From Geobacteraceae bacterium (GTDB lineage Bacteria > Desulfobacterota > Desulfuromonadia > Geobacterales > DSM-12255): a stretch of DNA of 64,000 nt. A program made the translations under genes and the position numbers. Of the stretch, positions 27,227 to 36,494 are shown in pieces. Below the pieces are notes generated by a model. That model had not been told where the DNA came from and ran no database searches. It saw nothing but the letters and a program-made list of their open reading frames with translations. The stretch is from assembly GCA_013377075.1 (NCBI GenBank), contig JACABD010000017.1, positions 1 through 64,000 on the forward strand. Reading direction: 5' to 3'. Position 1 is the first letter of the stretch. Each line of letters starts with the position of its first letter.

Positions 27227-28233
27227 AAAAATCTCCAGATCAATATGGTGATAAAACCTGTGACAAGACAGAGCGCCTGTGCAGGCAGAGCCCATCTCAT
27301 CTCCTTTTTTACCCCCGAACGTGATGTATACGGAGTAGAACCGGTAAAGTTCAACATGAGAAAGGAGCTGAAAGCAGCTATCATCAGGGTTGTAGCAGCA
27401 AACAGTGGCGGAGATACAACTCCGGCAAGATATGAAAAAAAAGACCCGATGACAAGACCTGTAACCCCTCCCTTGATGGAAAAGGCTGGCGAAGGTAGCC
27501 AGGGGAGAAGCAGAGGCGATATGAATGCCCCGGAAATTACTGCTGCAAAGTAGGCCAGGAGTGCAAGAACAGCATGATGCAGACTGAATGAACCGTTGAA
27601 AAAGCCTGCTGCAAGGAAGAGGAGAGGAAGAAATGGTCCGGCCTTGCGCAGTGCGGTCTGGAGCTCTATGGGGGTCAGAATAACTCTTTCATATGCAGTG
27701 AAAGTAAGCTCACGTACGTTGCCGGATGCCTTGCCTCTGTCCAGAAACTCTGGCAGATCCTCTATACGGATGGTAGAGAACCTCACCTTGAAGCCGCAAC
27801 GCCTAAGAATCTCAATGCCCTTCACCCCTGCGGCTCCAAAAAGCGGCAGAATCAGCTCCCGATGGGTTACTATCTCAGACAGCCTTACCGCCCCTACCCT
27901 GCGAACCAGTTCACCGGTGCCGAATGTCCCCTTCCCAGCCGCGCACCAGACATTGATGCCGTATGTTTCCAGCACCAGCAGCCAGAGATCTCTACCGGCA
28001 AGAGCTTTTCTCACCAGATCATAAGTCATCTTGTAATTAGCTGTGACGACAACATGACTGTTTTCATCAGGTGAGCCGAGCGCATAGAGACCTGGCGGAA
28101 CGATATAGCTCATCCGGCCAAAATCCCAGCGAGCCTTCCAGCTACCGACCGTATCCTGACAGCTGATTTGAGAGGAGATAACCGGAATTTTCAGATCGGT
28201 TTTCGATGGATACCAGGAGATGAACCCCGCCAC
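27223..28233 (-). CDS. hgcA: HgcA, corrinoid protein for mercury methylation
   Basis: 336 residues. The diagnostic cap-helix motif NVWCAAGKG is at residues 94-102, with Cys97 as the expected cobalt ligand, followed by GTFGTGELVRRV. The corrinoid domain covers about residues 35-165 and the C-terminal part (about 185-336) has five hydrophobic membrane segments, the HgcA layout. HgcA transfers a methyl group from cobalamin to Hg(II), forming methylmercury. The start is a GTG. No other in-frame start exists after the upstream TGA. The hgcB start overlaps its stop. Confidence 0.94.
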   Translation of the reverse strand: MAGFISWYPSKTDLKIPVISSQISCQDTVGSWKARWDFGRMSYIVPPGLYALGSPDENSHVVVTANYKMTYDLVRKALAGRDLWLLVLETYGINVWCAAGKGTFGTGELVRRVGAVRLSEIVTHRELILPLFGAAGVKGIEILRRCGFKVRFSTIRIEDLPEFLDRGKASGNVRELTFTAYERVILTPIELQTALRKAGPFLPLLFLAAGFFNGSFSLHHAVLALLAYFAAVISGAFISPLLLPWLPSPAFSIKGGVTGLVIGSFFSYLAGVVSPPLFAATTLMIAAFSSFLMLNFTGSTPYTSRSGVKKEMRWALPAQALCLVTGFITILIWRFL

Positions 28234-28316
28234 TTTTTCACTGATCTCACCGCTGACCGCGGCGTCTTTCGGGCCTCAGCAGGGTGGCTTGTCAAGCGCA
28301 GCAGGTTCGCACGAGT

Positions 28317-28793
28317 CTATTTGAGCGAGCATTCACTCTCCCATTCATAGTAACCGTCACCTTTGATATCCCAGAAGGATTCAATCCTGGAGATGTAATA
28401 ATTGATGTCAAGGCAATCATTTTTTATCCTGCCATAGAATTCTTCATCAATGGCCTCTATCTGAAGAAGGTATTGATAAAACTCGTTAACCCCCTTCAGA
28501 TGGGCTTCAATCTCATCAATCACCGGCTCCATGGTATTAACGATATACCAGTTGCCGGCAAACTTCCTGACTTCCTCAGGATCGCAATCAAGAAAGTTCA
28601 GCTGCCTTGCACCTATCAAATAATCGCGAAGGTAGAAATCAGCACTGTTTGCCAGGAGCGTAGCGTCATGTTCAGTCAAACCCGATGCTATACGTTCATG
28701 GTAGAATGTCATTAACAACTCTCGGCAGAGGCCGTCTACCCTTAACTCATCTTCCAGGGTTCCGATATTGAAATCACTTATTGTCAGTTTCAT
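28317..28793 (-). CDS. Conserved-looking protein of unknown function
   Basis: 158 residues, acidic and helical, without membrane segments or a recognised domain. The sequence contains a DFYLRDYLIGARQLNFLD segment and an aromatic-rich C-terminus (YYISRIESFWDIKGDGYYEWE). It sits 11 bases after dppC and 83 bases before hgcA on the same strand, so it is likely in the same transcript. Function unknown. Confidence 0.65.
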   Translation of the reverse strand: MKLTISDFNIGTLEDELRVDGLCRELLMTFYHERIASGLTEHDATLLANSADFYLRDYLIGARQLNFLDCDPEEVRKFAGNWYIVNTMEPVIDEIEAHLKGVNEFYQYLLQIEAIDEEFYGRIKNDCLDINYYISRIESFWDIKGDGYYEWESECSLK

Positions 28794-28804
28794 ACTATCC
28801 TTTT

Positions 28805-29680
28805 TCAGCTCCTTGTTATTCTTGGGTCAATGGCGTCTCTGAGCCCTTCTCCGACGAGATTGTACGCAATTACTGTAACCAGAATGGCTAAACCCGGAAA
28901 AAGTGAGAGCCACCAGGCGAATTCCAGATAATCCTTTCCTGCGGTAAGCATATTCCCCCAGCTCGGCACCGGAGGCTGCACCCCTATACCAAGAAATGAG
29001 AGCGCTGATTCTGTGAGGATAGCTCCTGCCACACCAAGTGTTGCAGCCACAAGCACCGGAGAGAGCGCATTGGGCAGTATATGCCTGAAAATAATCCTTG
29101 TATCGGAAGCCCCCAGAGCCCTTGCAGCAAGGATGAAATCACGTTCACGCAAAGAAAGTACCTCTGCTCTGACAAGCCGTGCAACACCCATCCAACCGGT
29201 TAGCCCGATTACGATCATGATGTACCATATTGATGGCTCAAGCATGGCTATTACGGCAAGGATAAGGAAGAACGTTGGAAAACAGAGCATGATATCAACT
29301 GTTCTCATCAGAAACTGATCTACCCATCGTCCAAAGTATCCGGCAACAAGCCCCGCGGTCGTTCCGATAAAAGTGGCAATACCGACTGCAACAAAACCGA
29401 CTTTGAGCGAAACCCTGGCACCATAAATGATTCGGGTAAGAACATCCCGCCCCAGTTCATCTGTACCGAGCCAATGCCCGTTAGAGGGTGGCAGGAGGAC
29501 ATGGTAGGCATCGAGATCATCAGGAGAGTACGGTGTAATGTATGGAGCCATAAAAGATAGCACAAAGAGAAGAGTTACAATCACTCCTCCAGCAAGAGCA
29601 AAGCGGTTGGAAATAAATCGTTTTGCAATATCGTATATATAGTGGTTACTTAAACTATTCATTTTAAACCATTGCCTCAT
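28805..29680 (-). CDS. dppC: Dipeptide/oligopeptide-type ABC transporter permease (DppC)
   Basis: 291 residues with six membrane segments and the BPD-transport EAA motif ([24 protein letters not shown]). The N-terminal extension and first membrane helix are typical of DppC/OppC. It overlaps dppB by four bases (ATGA). No substrate-binding protein or ATPase gene is nearby, so those subunits must be encoded elsewhere. Confidence 0.9.
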   Translation of the reverse strand: MRQWFKMNSLSNHYIYDIAKRFISNRFALAGGVIVTLLFVLSFMAPYITPYSPDDLDAYHVLLPPSNGHWLGTDELGRDVLTRIIYGARVSLKVGFVAVGIATFIGTTAGLVAGYFGRWVDQFLMRTVDIMLCFPTFFLILAVIAMLEPSIWYIMIVIGLTGWMGVARLVRAEVLSLRERDFILAARALGASDTRIIFRHILPNALSPVLVAATLGVAGAILTESALSFLGIGVQPPVPSWGNMLTAGKDYLEFAWWLSLFPGLAILVTVIAYNLVGEGLRDAIDPRITRS

Positions 29681-30657
29681 GTTTTAGCATGTCTGATCCT
29701 TGGATCGGCTACAGCATATGCAAGATCGGCAAACAGGTTTCCGATAAGCGTCAAAAATGCTCCTATAACCAGAATCCCCATGACTAGCGGATAATCACGT
29801 GACATTACCCCCATATAAAAGAGCTGCCCCATGCCTGGTATGGCAAATATGGTCTCAAAAATAACGCTGCCGCCAATCAGTCCAGGCAGAGAGAAACCGA
29901 GTATTGTAATAATCGGCAGAAGCGCATTTCTCAGGGCATGACGATAAATGACAACACGTTCGGAGAGCCCCTTTGCCCTTGCCGTTGTAATGAAATCCTG
30001 ACCGATCACCTCTATCATTGTTGATCTTGTGTAGCGGGAGAGTCCGGCTAAAGAGCCGAATGTTGCAACTCCAAGAGGGAGTATCAGGTGTTTCGCACTG
30101 TCAATAAGCCAGGCTAATGTCGACATCTTTGCAGCGCCGAGTGAATGGAGCCCTGAAATTGGAAGCCAGCCCAACTTAACCCCGAACAGATACATCATTA
30201 AGAGTGACAGCCAGAAGGTCGGTACGGCAAAACCGAGAAAAACAAGAAGCGTTATACCTTTATCAATTATGGAATTACGGTGGGTTGCGGCAAGTATGCC
30301 GATCGGGATAGCAAGGCCGAATTCAAGTACAAGTGCAATGAAATTGATCGACAGTGTTACGGGTATCCGCTCAGAAATCTTCTTGATAACCGGCCTGCCG
30401 TCAGGCGCAAACGAACGGCCGAAATCAAGCTTTACAAGCCTGCCCAGCCAGTTGACATACTGAATATGCAGCGGTTTGTCGAGTCCGTAGAACTCGCGCA
30501 TACGCTGCCGTGTCTTTGCTGAGGCCTTTGGATTCAGAGCGGTCTGCATCTCTACGGGCTCACCAGGGGCAAGATGAATGACAACAAAAGTAATCAGCGT
30601 TATCCCTATGAAAAGCGGGAAAAGCATCAAAACTCTTTTCAGCAGATAACCGTACAC
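29677..30657 (-). CDS. dppB: Dipeptide/oligopeptide-type ABC transporter permease (DppB)
   Basis: 326 residues beginning [31 protein letters not shown], the DppB/OppB N-terminus, with the EAA loop [28 protein letters not shown]. It forms the membrane channel with DppC for peptide or nickel-type substrates. It starts five bases after the sppA stop. Confidence 0.92.
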   Translation of the reverse strand: MYGYLLKRVLMLFPLFIGITLITFVVIHLAPGEPVEMQTALNPKASAKTRQRMREFYGLDKPLHIQYVNWLGRLVKLDFGRSFAPDGRPVIKKISERIPVTLSINFIALVLEFGLAIPIGILAATHRNSIIDKGITLLVFLGFAVPTFWLSLLMMYLFGVKLGWLPISGLHSLGAAKMSTLAWLIDSAKHLILPLGVATFGSLAGLSRYTRSTMIEVIGQDFITTARAKGLSERVVIYRHALRNALLPIITILGFSLPGLIGGSVIFETIFAIPGMGQLFYMGVMSRDYPLVMGILVIGAFLTLIGNLFADLAYAVADPRIRHAKT

Positions 30658-30662
30658 TCCTT

Positions 30663-31556
30663 TTACTCCCCCATCCCTTCAAGCTCGTAGTTCAGGGTAA
30701 AACCTTTCTCCTTGCGCATCATGCTGCCGAATTTCCCGGCACTCTCTTCTACCAGCATATCAAGCAGATAAGATCTCTTTTTGGGCGGTTTTACAACACC
30801 GGGTTCACCGGAAATACCACCAAGTCGTCCTGCTTCAGCCAATGCGTCCTGCATCGTTCCGAGACGGTCAACGAGTTTGTAACCCATTGCCTGCTCACCT
30901 GAAAATATCCTGCCGTCTGCAATCTCACGGACTTTCTCTTCAGGAAGTTTGCGCCCCTCGGATACAGCTTTCACAAACTGGCCATGGGTACTGTCAATTA
31001 CTGCCTGAAGCATTGCCTTTTCATCAACACTCATTTTTCGGGAAGGAGAACCCACATCCTTGAATCTACCGGCTTTAAGGGTAAAGGACTTCATGCCGAC
31101 TTTATCCATCAAACCTTCAAGATTTGAAAACTTCATGAGCACACCAATGCTGCCGGTTATTGTACCGGGATTGGCAAAGATCAGCGTTGCTGGAGCCGCA
31201 ATATAGTATCCACCGGATGCAGCAACACTTCCCATGGAAACAACAACCGGTTTCTTCTCTTTGAGGCTTTTGACAGCAGACCAGATCTCCTGCGACGGGC
31301 CTACTACACCGCCCGGGGAATCAATACGAAGCAGAACTGACTTAACCTTGTCATCTTTCTTGAAGTCGTTAATCTGCTTTACCGTTTCAAGCGGATCGAT
31401 TATCAGCCCCTTGACTTCAATCAGACCAACACCTGACGATGCGGAATTATCACTCTTGCACGAGATAATTGACGTCAGTGCTATGACTGCAAATATGATG
31501 GTGGCAAAAAAAACAGCACCTATTGCGAGAAATATCCATAACCATCTGTTTTTCAT
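30663..31556 (-). CDS. sppA: Signal peptide peptidase SppA (36K type)
   Basis: 297 residues with one N-terminal membrane anchor (about 7-30), then an S49 protease domain. The nucleophile region is [15 protein letters not shown], and the catalytic Lys is expected near [17 protein letters not shown]-like segments further on. It trims signal peptides left in the inner membrane. It is the first gene of the minus-strand run sppA-dppB-dppC-unknown-hgcA-hgcB. Confidence 0.93.
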   Translation of the reverse strand: MKNRWLWIFLAIGAVFFATIIFAVIALTSIISCKSDNSASSGVGLIEVKGLIIDPLETVKQINDFKKDDKVKSVLLRIDSPGGVVGPSQEIWSAVKSLKEKKPVVVSMGSVAASGGYYIAAPATLIFANPGTITGSIGVLMKFSNLEGLMDKVGMKSFTLKAGRFKDVGSPSRKMSVDEKAMLQAVIDSTHGQFVKAVSEGRKLPEEKVREIADGRIFSGEQAMGYKLVDRLGTMQDALAEAGRLGGISGEPGVVKPPKKRSYLLDMLVEESAGKFGSMMRKEKGFTLNYELEGMGE

Positions 31557-31583
31557 ATAAAAGTTACTCCTGAAAACTCACGG

Positions 31584-31612
31584 TTGACGAAAACTAAAAC
31601 CGCTGTTATCGT
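31584..31612 (+). promoter_or_regulatory. Candidate promoter close to a phosphodiesterase start
   Basis: TTGACG at 31584-31589 and TATCGT at 31607-31612 are separated by 17 bases. The expected transcription start (about 31619) nearly coincides with the ATG at 31620, and no ribosome site precedes that ATG, so the message may be leaderless. Confidence 0.35.
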
Positions 31613-31619
31613 ATATCTA

Positions 31620-32087
31620 ATGAAAATACTGGTCGTTTCTGATACTCATGGTAACTACCTTGCTCCGGTGAAAATTCTGGAGGAGACAGGTGCCGAAATG
31701 CTGATTCATCTTGGCGATGAAATTAATGATGCATTGACACTTGAGCTTATAGTTGATGTCCCTGTGATCAAGATTCCGGGCAATTGCGATCACGGGGTGC
31801 GGGACGCACGTGAAAGACTTGAATCCATATCCGGCAAACTGTTTTTCATTACCCACGGAGATCTGTACGGCGTAAAGAGTGGTCTGGAAAAGCTGATAAA
31901 TAGAACCAGAGAACATAATGCCTCTGTTGTACTTTTCGGACACACCCACATACCGCTAATACAGAATCAGGAGGGGGTACTGCTGGTAAATCCGGGGACA
32001 CTTATGGCCAAAAGTGATTTAAAAAGCTATGCGCTCCTTACAATTACCCCTTCCAAGATAAGCGCAGAGATAATCTACCTTCCCTAG
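31620..32087 (+). CDS. YfcE/MJ0936-type metallophosphodiesterase
   Basis: 155 residues from ATG 31620: KILVVSDTHGNY, HLGDEIND, GNCDHG, ITHGD and FGHTHIP are the metal-binding motifs of the YfcE calcineurin-like family. These hydrolyse phosphodiesters in the cytoplasm. A TTG 36 bases upstream could extend it but adds a non-family tail. Its stop shares the palindrome CTAG with the stop of the convergent gene. Confidence 0.9.
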   Translation: MKILVVSDTHGNYLAPVKILEETGAEMLIHLGDEINDALTLELIVDVPVIKIPGNCDHGVRDARERLESISGKLFFITHGDLYGVKSGLEKLINRTREHNASVVLFGHTHIPLIQNQEGVLLVNPGTLMAKSDLKSYALLTITPSKISAEIIYLP

Positions 32088-32476
32088 CACCCGCATCCAC
32101 AATTGTGGCAGACTTTTCTGTTACTGTCGTCAGGCTCAACTGTTTCAGGGGCAAAAGCCACCCTGTTCACAGCACGTTTTATATCTTCAAACAGCTTCAG
32201 ATTCTGACTCTGGCCTATTATATGCCCGACACACTTGTTTATGAAACCATCAGAGGGTGAAGTGACCCTGACGGCATTCAGCAGGTCTGCGTAGCTATTC
32301 ACATTAACAGTCACAACGTCATTGCGGATACAATCCAGCTCTACACCGAAAGCTGCCAGCTCTTCGCTCAACCCTTCCGTAAAAGCATTGAATTCATCAC
32401 CTTCAAGGTTGACCTTCCAGTTATCCCTGATGTGATTCTGGCTGCATATTGATATGGTAATTTTTTTCATACTCAT
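32084..32476 (-). CDS. Unknown protein with Cys-rich C-terminus
   Basis: 130 residues. The body has alternating strands and helices (ISICSQNHIRDNWKVNLEGDEF and onward) without a recognised domain. The last eight residues, CHNCGCGC, contain four cysteines and a His, a likely metal-binding or Fe-S tail. It starts four bases after the receiver-domain gene and is probably co-translated. Function unknown. Confidence 0.65.
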   Translation of the reverse strand: MSMKKITISICSQNHIRDNWKVNLEGDEFNAFTEGLSEELAAFGVELDCIRNDVVTVNVNSYADLLNAVRVTSPSDGFINKCVGHIIGQSQNLKLFEDIKRAVNRVAFAPETVEPDDSNRKVCHNCGCGC

Positions 32477-32480
32477 TATT

Positions 32481-32876
32481 TCACCCGGGAGAAATTGTGC
32501 AAAGCTTACTCTGCACTGACTTTAGTATCATCCCGAGAACCTCTTTCTGCTTAGCCTCAAATTTGTTAAGGACTGCCAGACAGCTACCCATGGGGAAAAA
32601 CTCTCTAAGATAGTTAGGTTCACGGGCAGAGAGGATAACTATCTTCCCTTTTTGTACACCGGATTCAGTTGCATACTTATAAATTTTCATACCGTCAAGA
32701 GCCGGCATTTCAAGATCTATGAGGATCAGCTCATTATTTCCTTTCCTGATAAGTGCAAGCGCAGCAAGGGGATTATTGCATATCTCGATTTTCAGTAGTG
32801 GACATATTTCATGAATATAGGATTCGAGAAGAGAGGTGAATCCGGGATCATCGTCTATGATAAGGACATTACCCAT
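32481..32876 (-). CDS. Stand-alone response regulator receiver domain
   Basis: 131 residues. Acidic DDD at 8-10, phospho-acceptor Asp54 in LILIDLEMPALDG, Ser83 in VILSAR and Lys105 in VLNKFEAK complete the receiver active site. There is no output domain. No histidine kinase is adjacent. It lies between an MlaF-like ATPase gene and the CHNCGCGC protein. Confidence 0.9.
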   Translation of the reverse strand: MGNVLIIDDDPGFTSLLESYIHEICPLLKIEICNNPLAALALIRKGNNELILIDLEMPALDGMKIYKYATESGVQKGKIVILSAREPNYLREFFPMGSCLAVLNKFEAKQKEVLGMILKSVQSKLCTISPG

Positions 32877-32888
32877 AAGAGAAAAGAC

Positions 32889-33761
32889 CTACTTTATACC
32901 TTTTGTTGTTGTGTAAATAAACGCTTTCACTGTAGGATTTTCGCTTGCCTTGATCTCTGCCGGGGTGCCTATTTCTATAATTCGCCCCTCTGAAATCATC
33001 GCAATCCTGTCAGAAATATACAGCGCGAAATTCAGGTCGTGAGTAACTATCACCGTCGTATTTTTTGTCCGCTCTTTCAGTTTCAAAATTGTGTTGGCAA
33101 GTTCATCTGTGTTTATAGGATCAAGCTCTGCTGTCGGCTCGTCGTAAAGAATCAGGTCCGGATTCATGGCAAGAGATCTTGCAATGGCAACCCGCTTTTT
33201 CATGCCGCCTGACAACTCGGCAGTCTTTAGGGCATCCTGCCCTTCCAGGCCTACCAGAGCAAGCTTTTCCTGAATAATCGTTCTTATCAGCGGCTCTTTA
33301 CAAATTCTCTTTTCCCTAAGCCAAAGGCCTACATTCTCTCCGACAGTAAGTGAGTTGAAAAGTGCTGATGACTGAAAGACCATACTGTATCTGTAGTTGG
33401 GCGGGTCGTTGTCCGTAGGGTTAAAAACAGGATGTTCGTCAATGTATACTTCGCCGCTATCAGGTTTTTCCAGCCTGACAATATGCTTTAATAGCACACT
33501 CTTCCCTGTGCCGGAAGGACCTATAATTGAAAAAGTCTCCCCTGAAAGGATTTCAAGATCAATATCTTTTAAAACATGCTTATCACCAAAAAACTTGTTC
33601 AACTTCTCAATTCTGATACCTACACCTCTGGTATCATGCAGGTTCACATTGCACTCAGCATCATCCTTATGCCTGAAAAACGGCTGAGTAAGGCCATGCA
33701 TCACCTTATCAATGATACCGCCATCTTTGCCAAGCTTCATGAATTCGGGTAGAATGGACAC
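32889..33761 (-). CDS. MlaF/Mkl-type ABC transporter ATPase
   Basis: 290 residues with a non-ATPase N-terminal extension of about 48 residues, then Walker A (GPSGTGKSVLLK), signature LSGGMKKRVAIARSLA and Walker B (LILYDEPTAELDP). The GTGKSVLLK and MKKR features are those of phospholipid/sterol-type MlaF ATPases. No MlaE permease or MlaD substrate-binding gene is next to it, only a small membrane protein of unrelated appearance. It may serve a distant permease. Confidence 0.88.
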   Translation of the reverse strand: MSILPEFMKLGKDGGIIDKVMHGLTQPFFRHKDDAECNVNLHDTRGVGIRIEKLNKFFGDKHVLKDIDLEILSGETFSIIGPSGTGKSVLLKHIVRLEKPDSGEVYIDEHPVFNPTDNDPPNYRYSMVFQSSALFNSLTVGENVGLWLREKRICKEPLIRTIIQEKLALVGLEGQDALKTAELSGGMKKRVAIARSLAMNPDLILYDEPTAELDPINTDELANTILKLKERTKNTTVIVTHDLNFALYISDRIAMISEGRIIEIGTPAEIKASENPTVKAFIYTTTKGIK

Positions 33762-33772
33762 TGCGACCCCTG

Positions 33773-34216
33773 TTAAAAAAGAAACCTGTCGGTGTTATTG
33801 AAATACTTCCTGTTACGATAGATAAACTGTGAGAGGAGAAGAATAGCAAGGGCTGCGGCGATATTGTTTATCGCAAGCGCTCCCTGATCGACAGATGAGC
33901 CGATAATCCTCGCTATCTCCTTTGGCTTAATAAATGTCAGGTTAATAATAGTGTTTACAATTTCAAAGAGATTATAACAGAGTAGTAGATACCAGGTAAG
34001 TTCCTGCCGTTTGAATATCCCTATTAAAAGGTAAATACAGATAAGCGAGTCAAAGAAAACAAGAGCCTTCGCTGATGTCCCCTGATATATGCTCCCAAGA
34101 AAAGGGAATGGATGACCGTATGTCGTTATGGAGAGCAGAAAGAAAAAAAAATATAACCCGGTAAGAAGGGTTATGCCGAGAGGCCTTCTGCTTTCTTGAT
34201 CTTCAGCGTCAGTCAT
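33773..34216 (-). CDS. Small polytopic membrane protein of unknown function
   Basis: 147 residues with four predicted membrane segments (about 15-34, 48-66, 71-92, 108-130). No family recognised. Its ATG overlaps the stop of a 32-residue peptide gene (ATGA) and the MlaF-like ATPase follows after 11 bases, so a functional link to that ATPase is possible. Confidence 0.7.
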   Translation of the reverse strand: MTDAEDQESRRPLGITLLTGLYFFFFLLSITTYGHPFPFLGSIYQGTSAKALVFFDSLICIYLLIGIFKRQELTWYLLLCYNLFEIVNTIINLTFIKPKEIARIIGSSVDQGALAINNIAAALAILLLSQFIYRNRKYFNNTDRFLF

Positions 34217-34311
34217 TTCTTTATCCTCAGACCGCTTATGGCAATACAGAAAATAATCACTACCATAACTGCGCCAATAAAGATCCAGTCACCTAAGGTA
34301 TAAAATGTCAT
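34213..34311 (-). CDS. 32-residue single-pass membrane peptide
   Basis: A frame starting at ATG 34311 and ending with TGA at 34213. Its product is one membrane helix (WIFIGAVMVVIIFCIAISG) with a basic end LRIKK. Both ends are ATGA overlaps, with the TPR gene upstream and the 147-residue membrane gene downstream, so translation of all three is probably coupled. This double overlap is strong evidence that the frame is used. The helix could be a subunit of a membrane complex with its neighbours. Confidence 0.6.
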   Translation of the reverse strand: MTFYTLGDWIFIGAVMVVIIFCIAISGLRIKK

Positions 34312-35264
34312 GGCGCTACCCCAAGCTTTTGCATTTCCAGCTCAGCCTCTTCATAATCTGGGCGAATCCTGACGGCTTCCTTAAGGTACTGTTCTGCATA
34401 TCGTGGAATATCAAGCTTCACATAGCATAAACCGAGAAGATAGTTGATCTCGGCAAGTGGAAATTCATCATAGACAGAGACAGCCTCCATTACATCAAGA
34501 ATTATCGCCGCAGCCTCCTCATAATCCTCAGTTTCATAGGCCTCCAGAGCCACTCCTACGGCCTGAAGATAATCTACCGCAGGAACTGAAGGGGTGTTTC
34601 CTCCAGCTATCAGATTCAGTCTACGTCTGATTTTCTCGGCACTCTCAGTAGTAAGATCAGACCCAATAACCTTCCAGAGTTTACCTGCATCATCATACCT
34701 GCCTAAGATATAACAGACATCTGCAAGAAGACATATTACCTGAGTGTCATCGGCAGCAAGGTTAAATGACTTTCGAAGATACTTCTCCGCAGCAAAGAGA
34801 TGAAGAGTAGTATTTCTCATTGCTGCCAGATGCATCCCTTTATCAAAGAATGTAGCACCGATCTCAAAAGGAAGTCGGGGATTGTCAGGTTCAAGCAGGG
34901 TAAATATTTTCAAGTAGGAAATCTTGCGGTCAAGATAGGGAAGATCCACGTCTTTCTTGTCAAGCATGACAAGATATGTTGCAAGTTCAGCCAGAAGATG
35001 GGGATAACCATCCCGCAAAAGAGCAGCATAGCGGTCTGCTAAAGCAGCTTCAGGATTGACCCTGAGAAGATGATAAATCCCTCTGCCAACAGCATCATAG
35101 GAAGGCGTTTCTTCTGAAAAATCCTCCTTGAGCAGAGGGATCGGAAACCCTTCAAGTGGTATATTGACTTTACCATCACGGGCATCAAGCACGGATTCAG
35201 CTGGTGGGTAGTAGTACGATATACCAGCAACTTCAGTAGGTTGAACAATGTGTGCAGATTGCAT
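34308..35264 (-). CDS. TPR-repeat protein
   Basis: 318 residues from ATG 35264, preceded by GGTGA five bases away. A TTG at 35297 is less likely. Tetratricopeptide-like helical pairs run through about 85-310 and end ARYAEQYLKEAVRIRPDYEEAELEMQKLG-like. The N-terminal 60 residues (VAGISYYYPPAES) are not TPR. No signal peptide, so probably a cytoplasmic scaffold for the membrane proteins encoded downstream. Confidence 0.8.
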   Translation of the reverse strand: MQSAHIVQPTEVAGISYYYPPAESVLDARDGKVNIPLEGFPIPLLKEDFSEETPSYDAVGRGIYHLLRVNPEAALADRYAALLRDGYPHLLAELATYLVMLDKKDVDLPYLDRKISYLKIFTLLEPDNPRLPFEIGATFFDKGMHLAAMRNTTLHLFAAEKYLRKSFNLAADDTQVICLLADVCYILGRYDDAGKLWKVIGSDLTTESAEKIRRRLNLIAGGNTPSVPAVDYLQAVGVALEAYETEDYEEAAAIILDVMEAVSVYDEFPLAEINYLLGLCYVKLDIPRYAEQYLKEAVRIRPDYEEAELEMQKLGVAP

Positions 35265-35347
35265 GAATTCACCGGAAAATCTTGTCTGTAAAATCAACAG
35301 TAAGTAAATATTTATGCTACTAATTCAGCAGAAGGTCAATAATGAAT

Positions 35348-36481
35348 TCAGCCAATGACAATCGGAAATATGCTTTTTCTGATAATAGCTATACTTGACT
35401 CAACAGCGTCAAGAGCCCTGTTGCGATCCTCTTCCTCAGCCCAGTGCATGGCATCAAGTAGCATTTTATGTTTGTACCCCATAGGCTTGATAAGCTCAAT
35501 GAATGAATCCGGCAGATTTACAGGGAGCTTCACTCCGTTCATGATACCCCAGGCAATAGTCCATGCCCTGGCAGTATTCATCAGGTCATACCCCCCCCCG
35601 CCGGTTGCAACCCAGGGGATCTTCAGTGCCTTGATTTTTCTGAGGATATAGGAATAACTGTGGGTCGTTATTTCAAGACGCGTCAAAGGGTCGGTACGAA
35701 ATGTGTCAGCCCCGAGCTGCGTAAATATTATGTCAGGATCAAAGGCGGCGATAAGAGGATAGACAACCTCATCAAAGGCTTTCATATAGACAGGGTCATC
35801 GGTGTGGGCAATAAGTGGGATATTTACCGAATAGCCATATCCTTTACCCTCTCCCATCTCTTTCTCGAAACCGGTACCGGGAAAGAAATAGATACCGCTC
35901 TCGTGCATCGAGATGACAAGCACCTGATCGGTATCATAATAAGCCTCCTGAACCCCATCGCCATGATGGGCGTCAATGTCGAGATAAACTAGGCGCTTAC
36001 CTTTTGCAAGTAGTGAGTTTATGGCAATAACAGCATCATTGATGTAGGAAAAACCGGATGCCTTTGCCTTGTGGGCATGGTGATAGCCGCCTGCAAGGTT
36101 GAAAGCGGCAGAATACCCCTCTTCAGCCACAAGGCGGGCAGCTTCGCAGGTCCCGGAAGTCCCGAGTCTTGCCCAGTCATAAAAACCGTGGAAGACAGGA
36201 TTTTCAACGTCACCAAGTCCATAGAGGAAGTCTGCACGCGGCGTTTCTGATGAGCTGAATTCCTTCATTCTCTCAACATAAGCACTGTCATGAAAAGTAA
36301 GGATAGCCTCTTCAGCCATGGAGGGAGGTTCAGGATAGATCGAGTTTTCGCAGCAATCCAGCCCATAAGAGGATATCAGTTCATAGGCAAGATGAAACCT
36401 CTGTACATTGAACGGATGATGTTCACCATAGGAGAATTGTTCGAATTTCTGAGAGTATATGAGTGCGGTCTTTGCTGACAT
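35348..36481 (-). CDS. acuC: AcuC/histone-deacetylase-family deacetylase
   Basis: 377 residues. Zinc-dependent deacetylase motifs are present: GGYHHAHKAKASGFSYIND, LDIDAHHGDGVQEAYY, QLGADTFRTDPLTRLE and GGGGYD. AcuC proteins remove acetyl groups, for example from acetyl-CoA synthetase. Length and motifs are standard. A histidine pair and Asp-His metal ligands are intact, so it should be active. Confidence 0.92.
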   Translation of the reverse strand: MSAKTALIYSQKFEQFSYGEHHPFNVQRFHLAYELISSYGLDCCENSIYPEPPSMAEEAILTFHDSAYVERMKEFSSSETPRADFLYGLGDVENPVFHGFYDWARLGTSGTCEAARLVAEEGYSAAFNLAGGYHHAHKAKASGFSYINDAVIAINSLLAKGKRLVYLDIDAHHGDGVQEAYYDTDQVLVISMHESGIYFFPGTGFEKEMGEGKGYGYSVNIPLIAHTDDPVYMKAFDEVVYPLIAAFDPDIIFTQLGADTFRTDPLTRLEITTHSYSYILRKIKALKIPWVATGGGGYDLMNTARAWTIAWGIMNGVKLPVNLPDSFIELIKPMGYKHKMLLDAMHWAEEEDRNRALDAVESSIAIIRKSIFPIVIG

Positions 36482-36494
36482 TGTTTCCTGAATG

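Noticed and set aside
28234-28316. Cobalamin riboswitch before hgcA
   Set aside because: The 83-base gap has small inverted repeats (GCTTG-A-CAAGC) but no B12 box and is too short.
28284-28715. Plus-strand frame opposite the 158-residue gene upstream of hgcA
   Set aside because: No ribosome site. The minus-strand frame has better spacing to neighbours.
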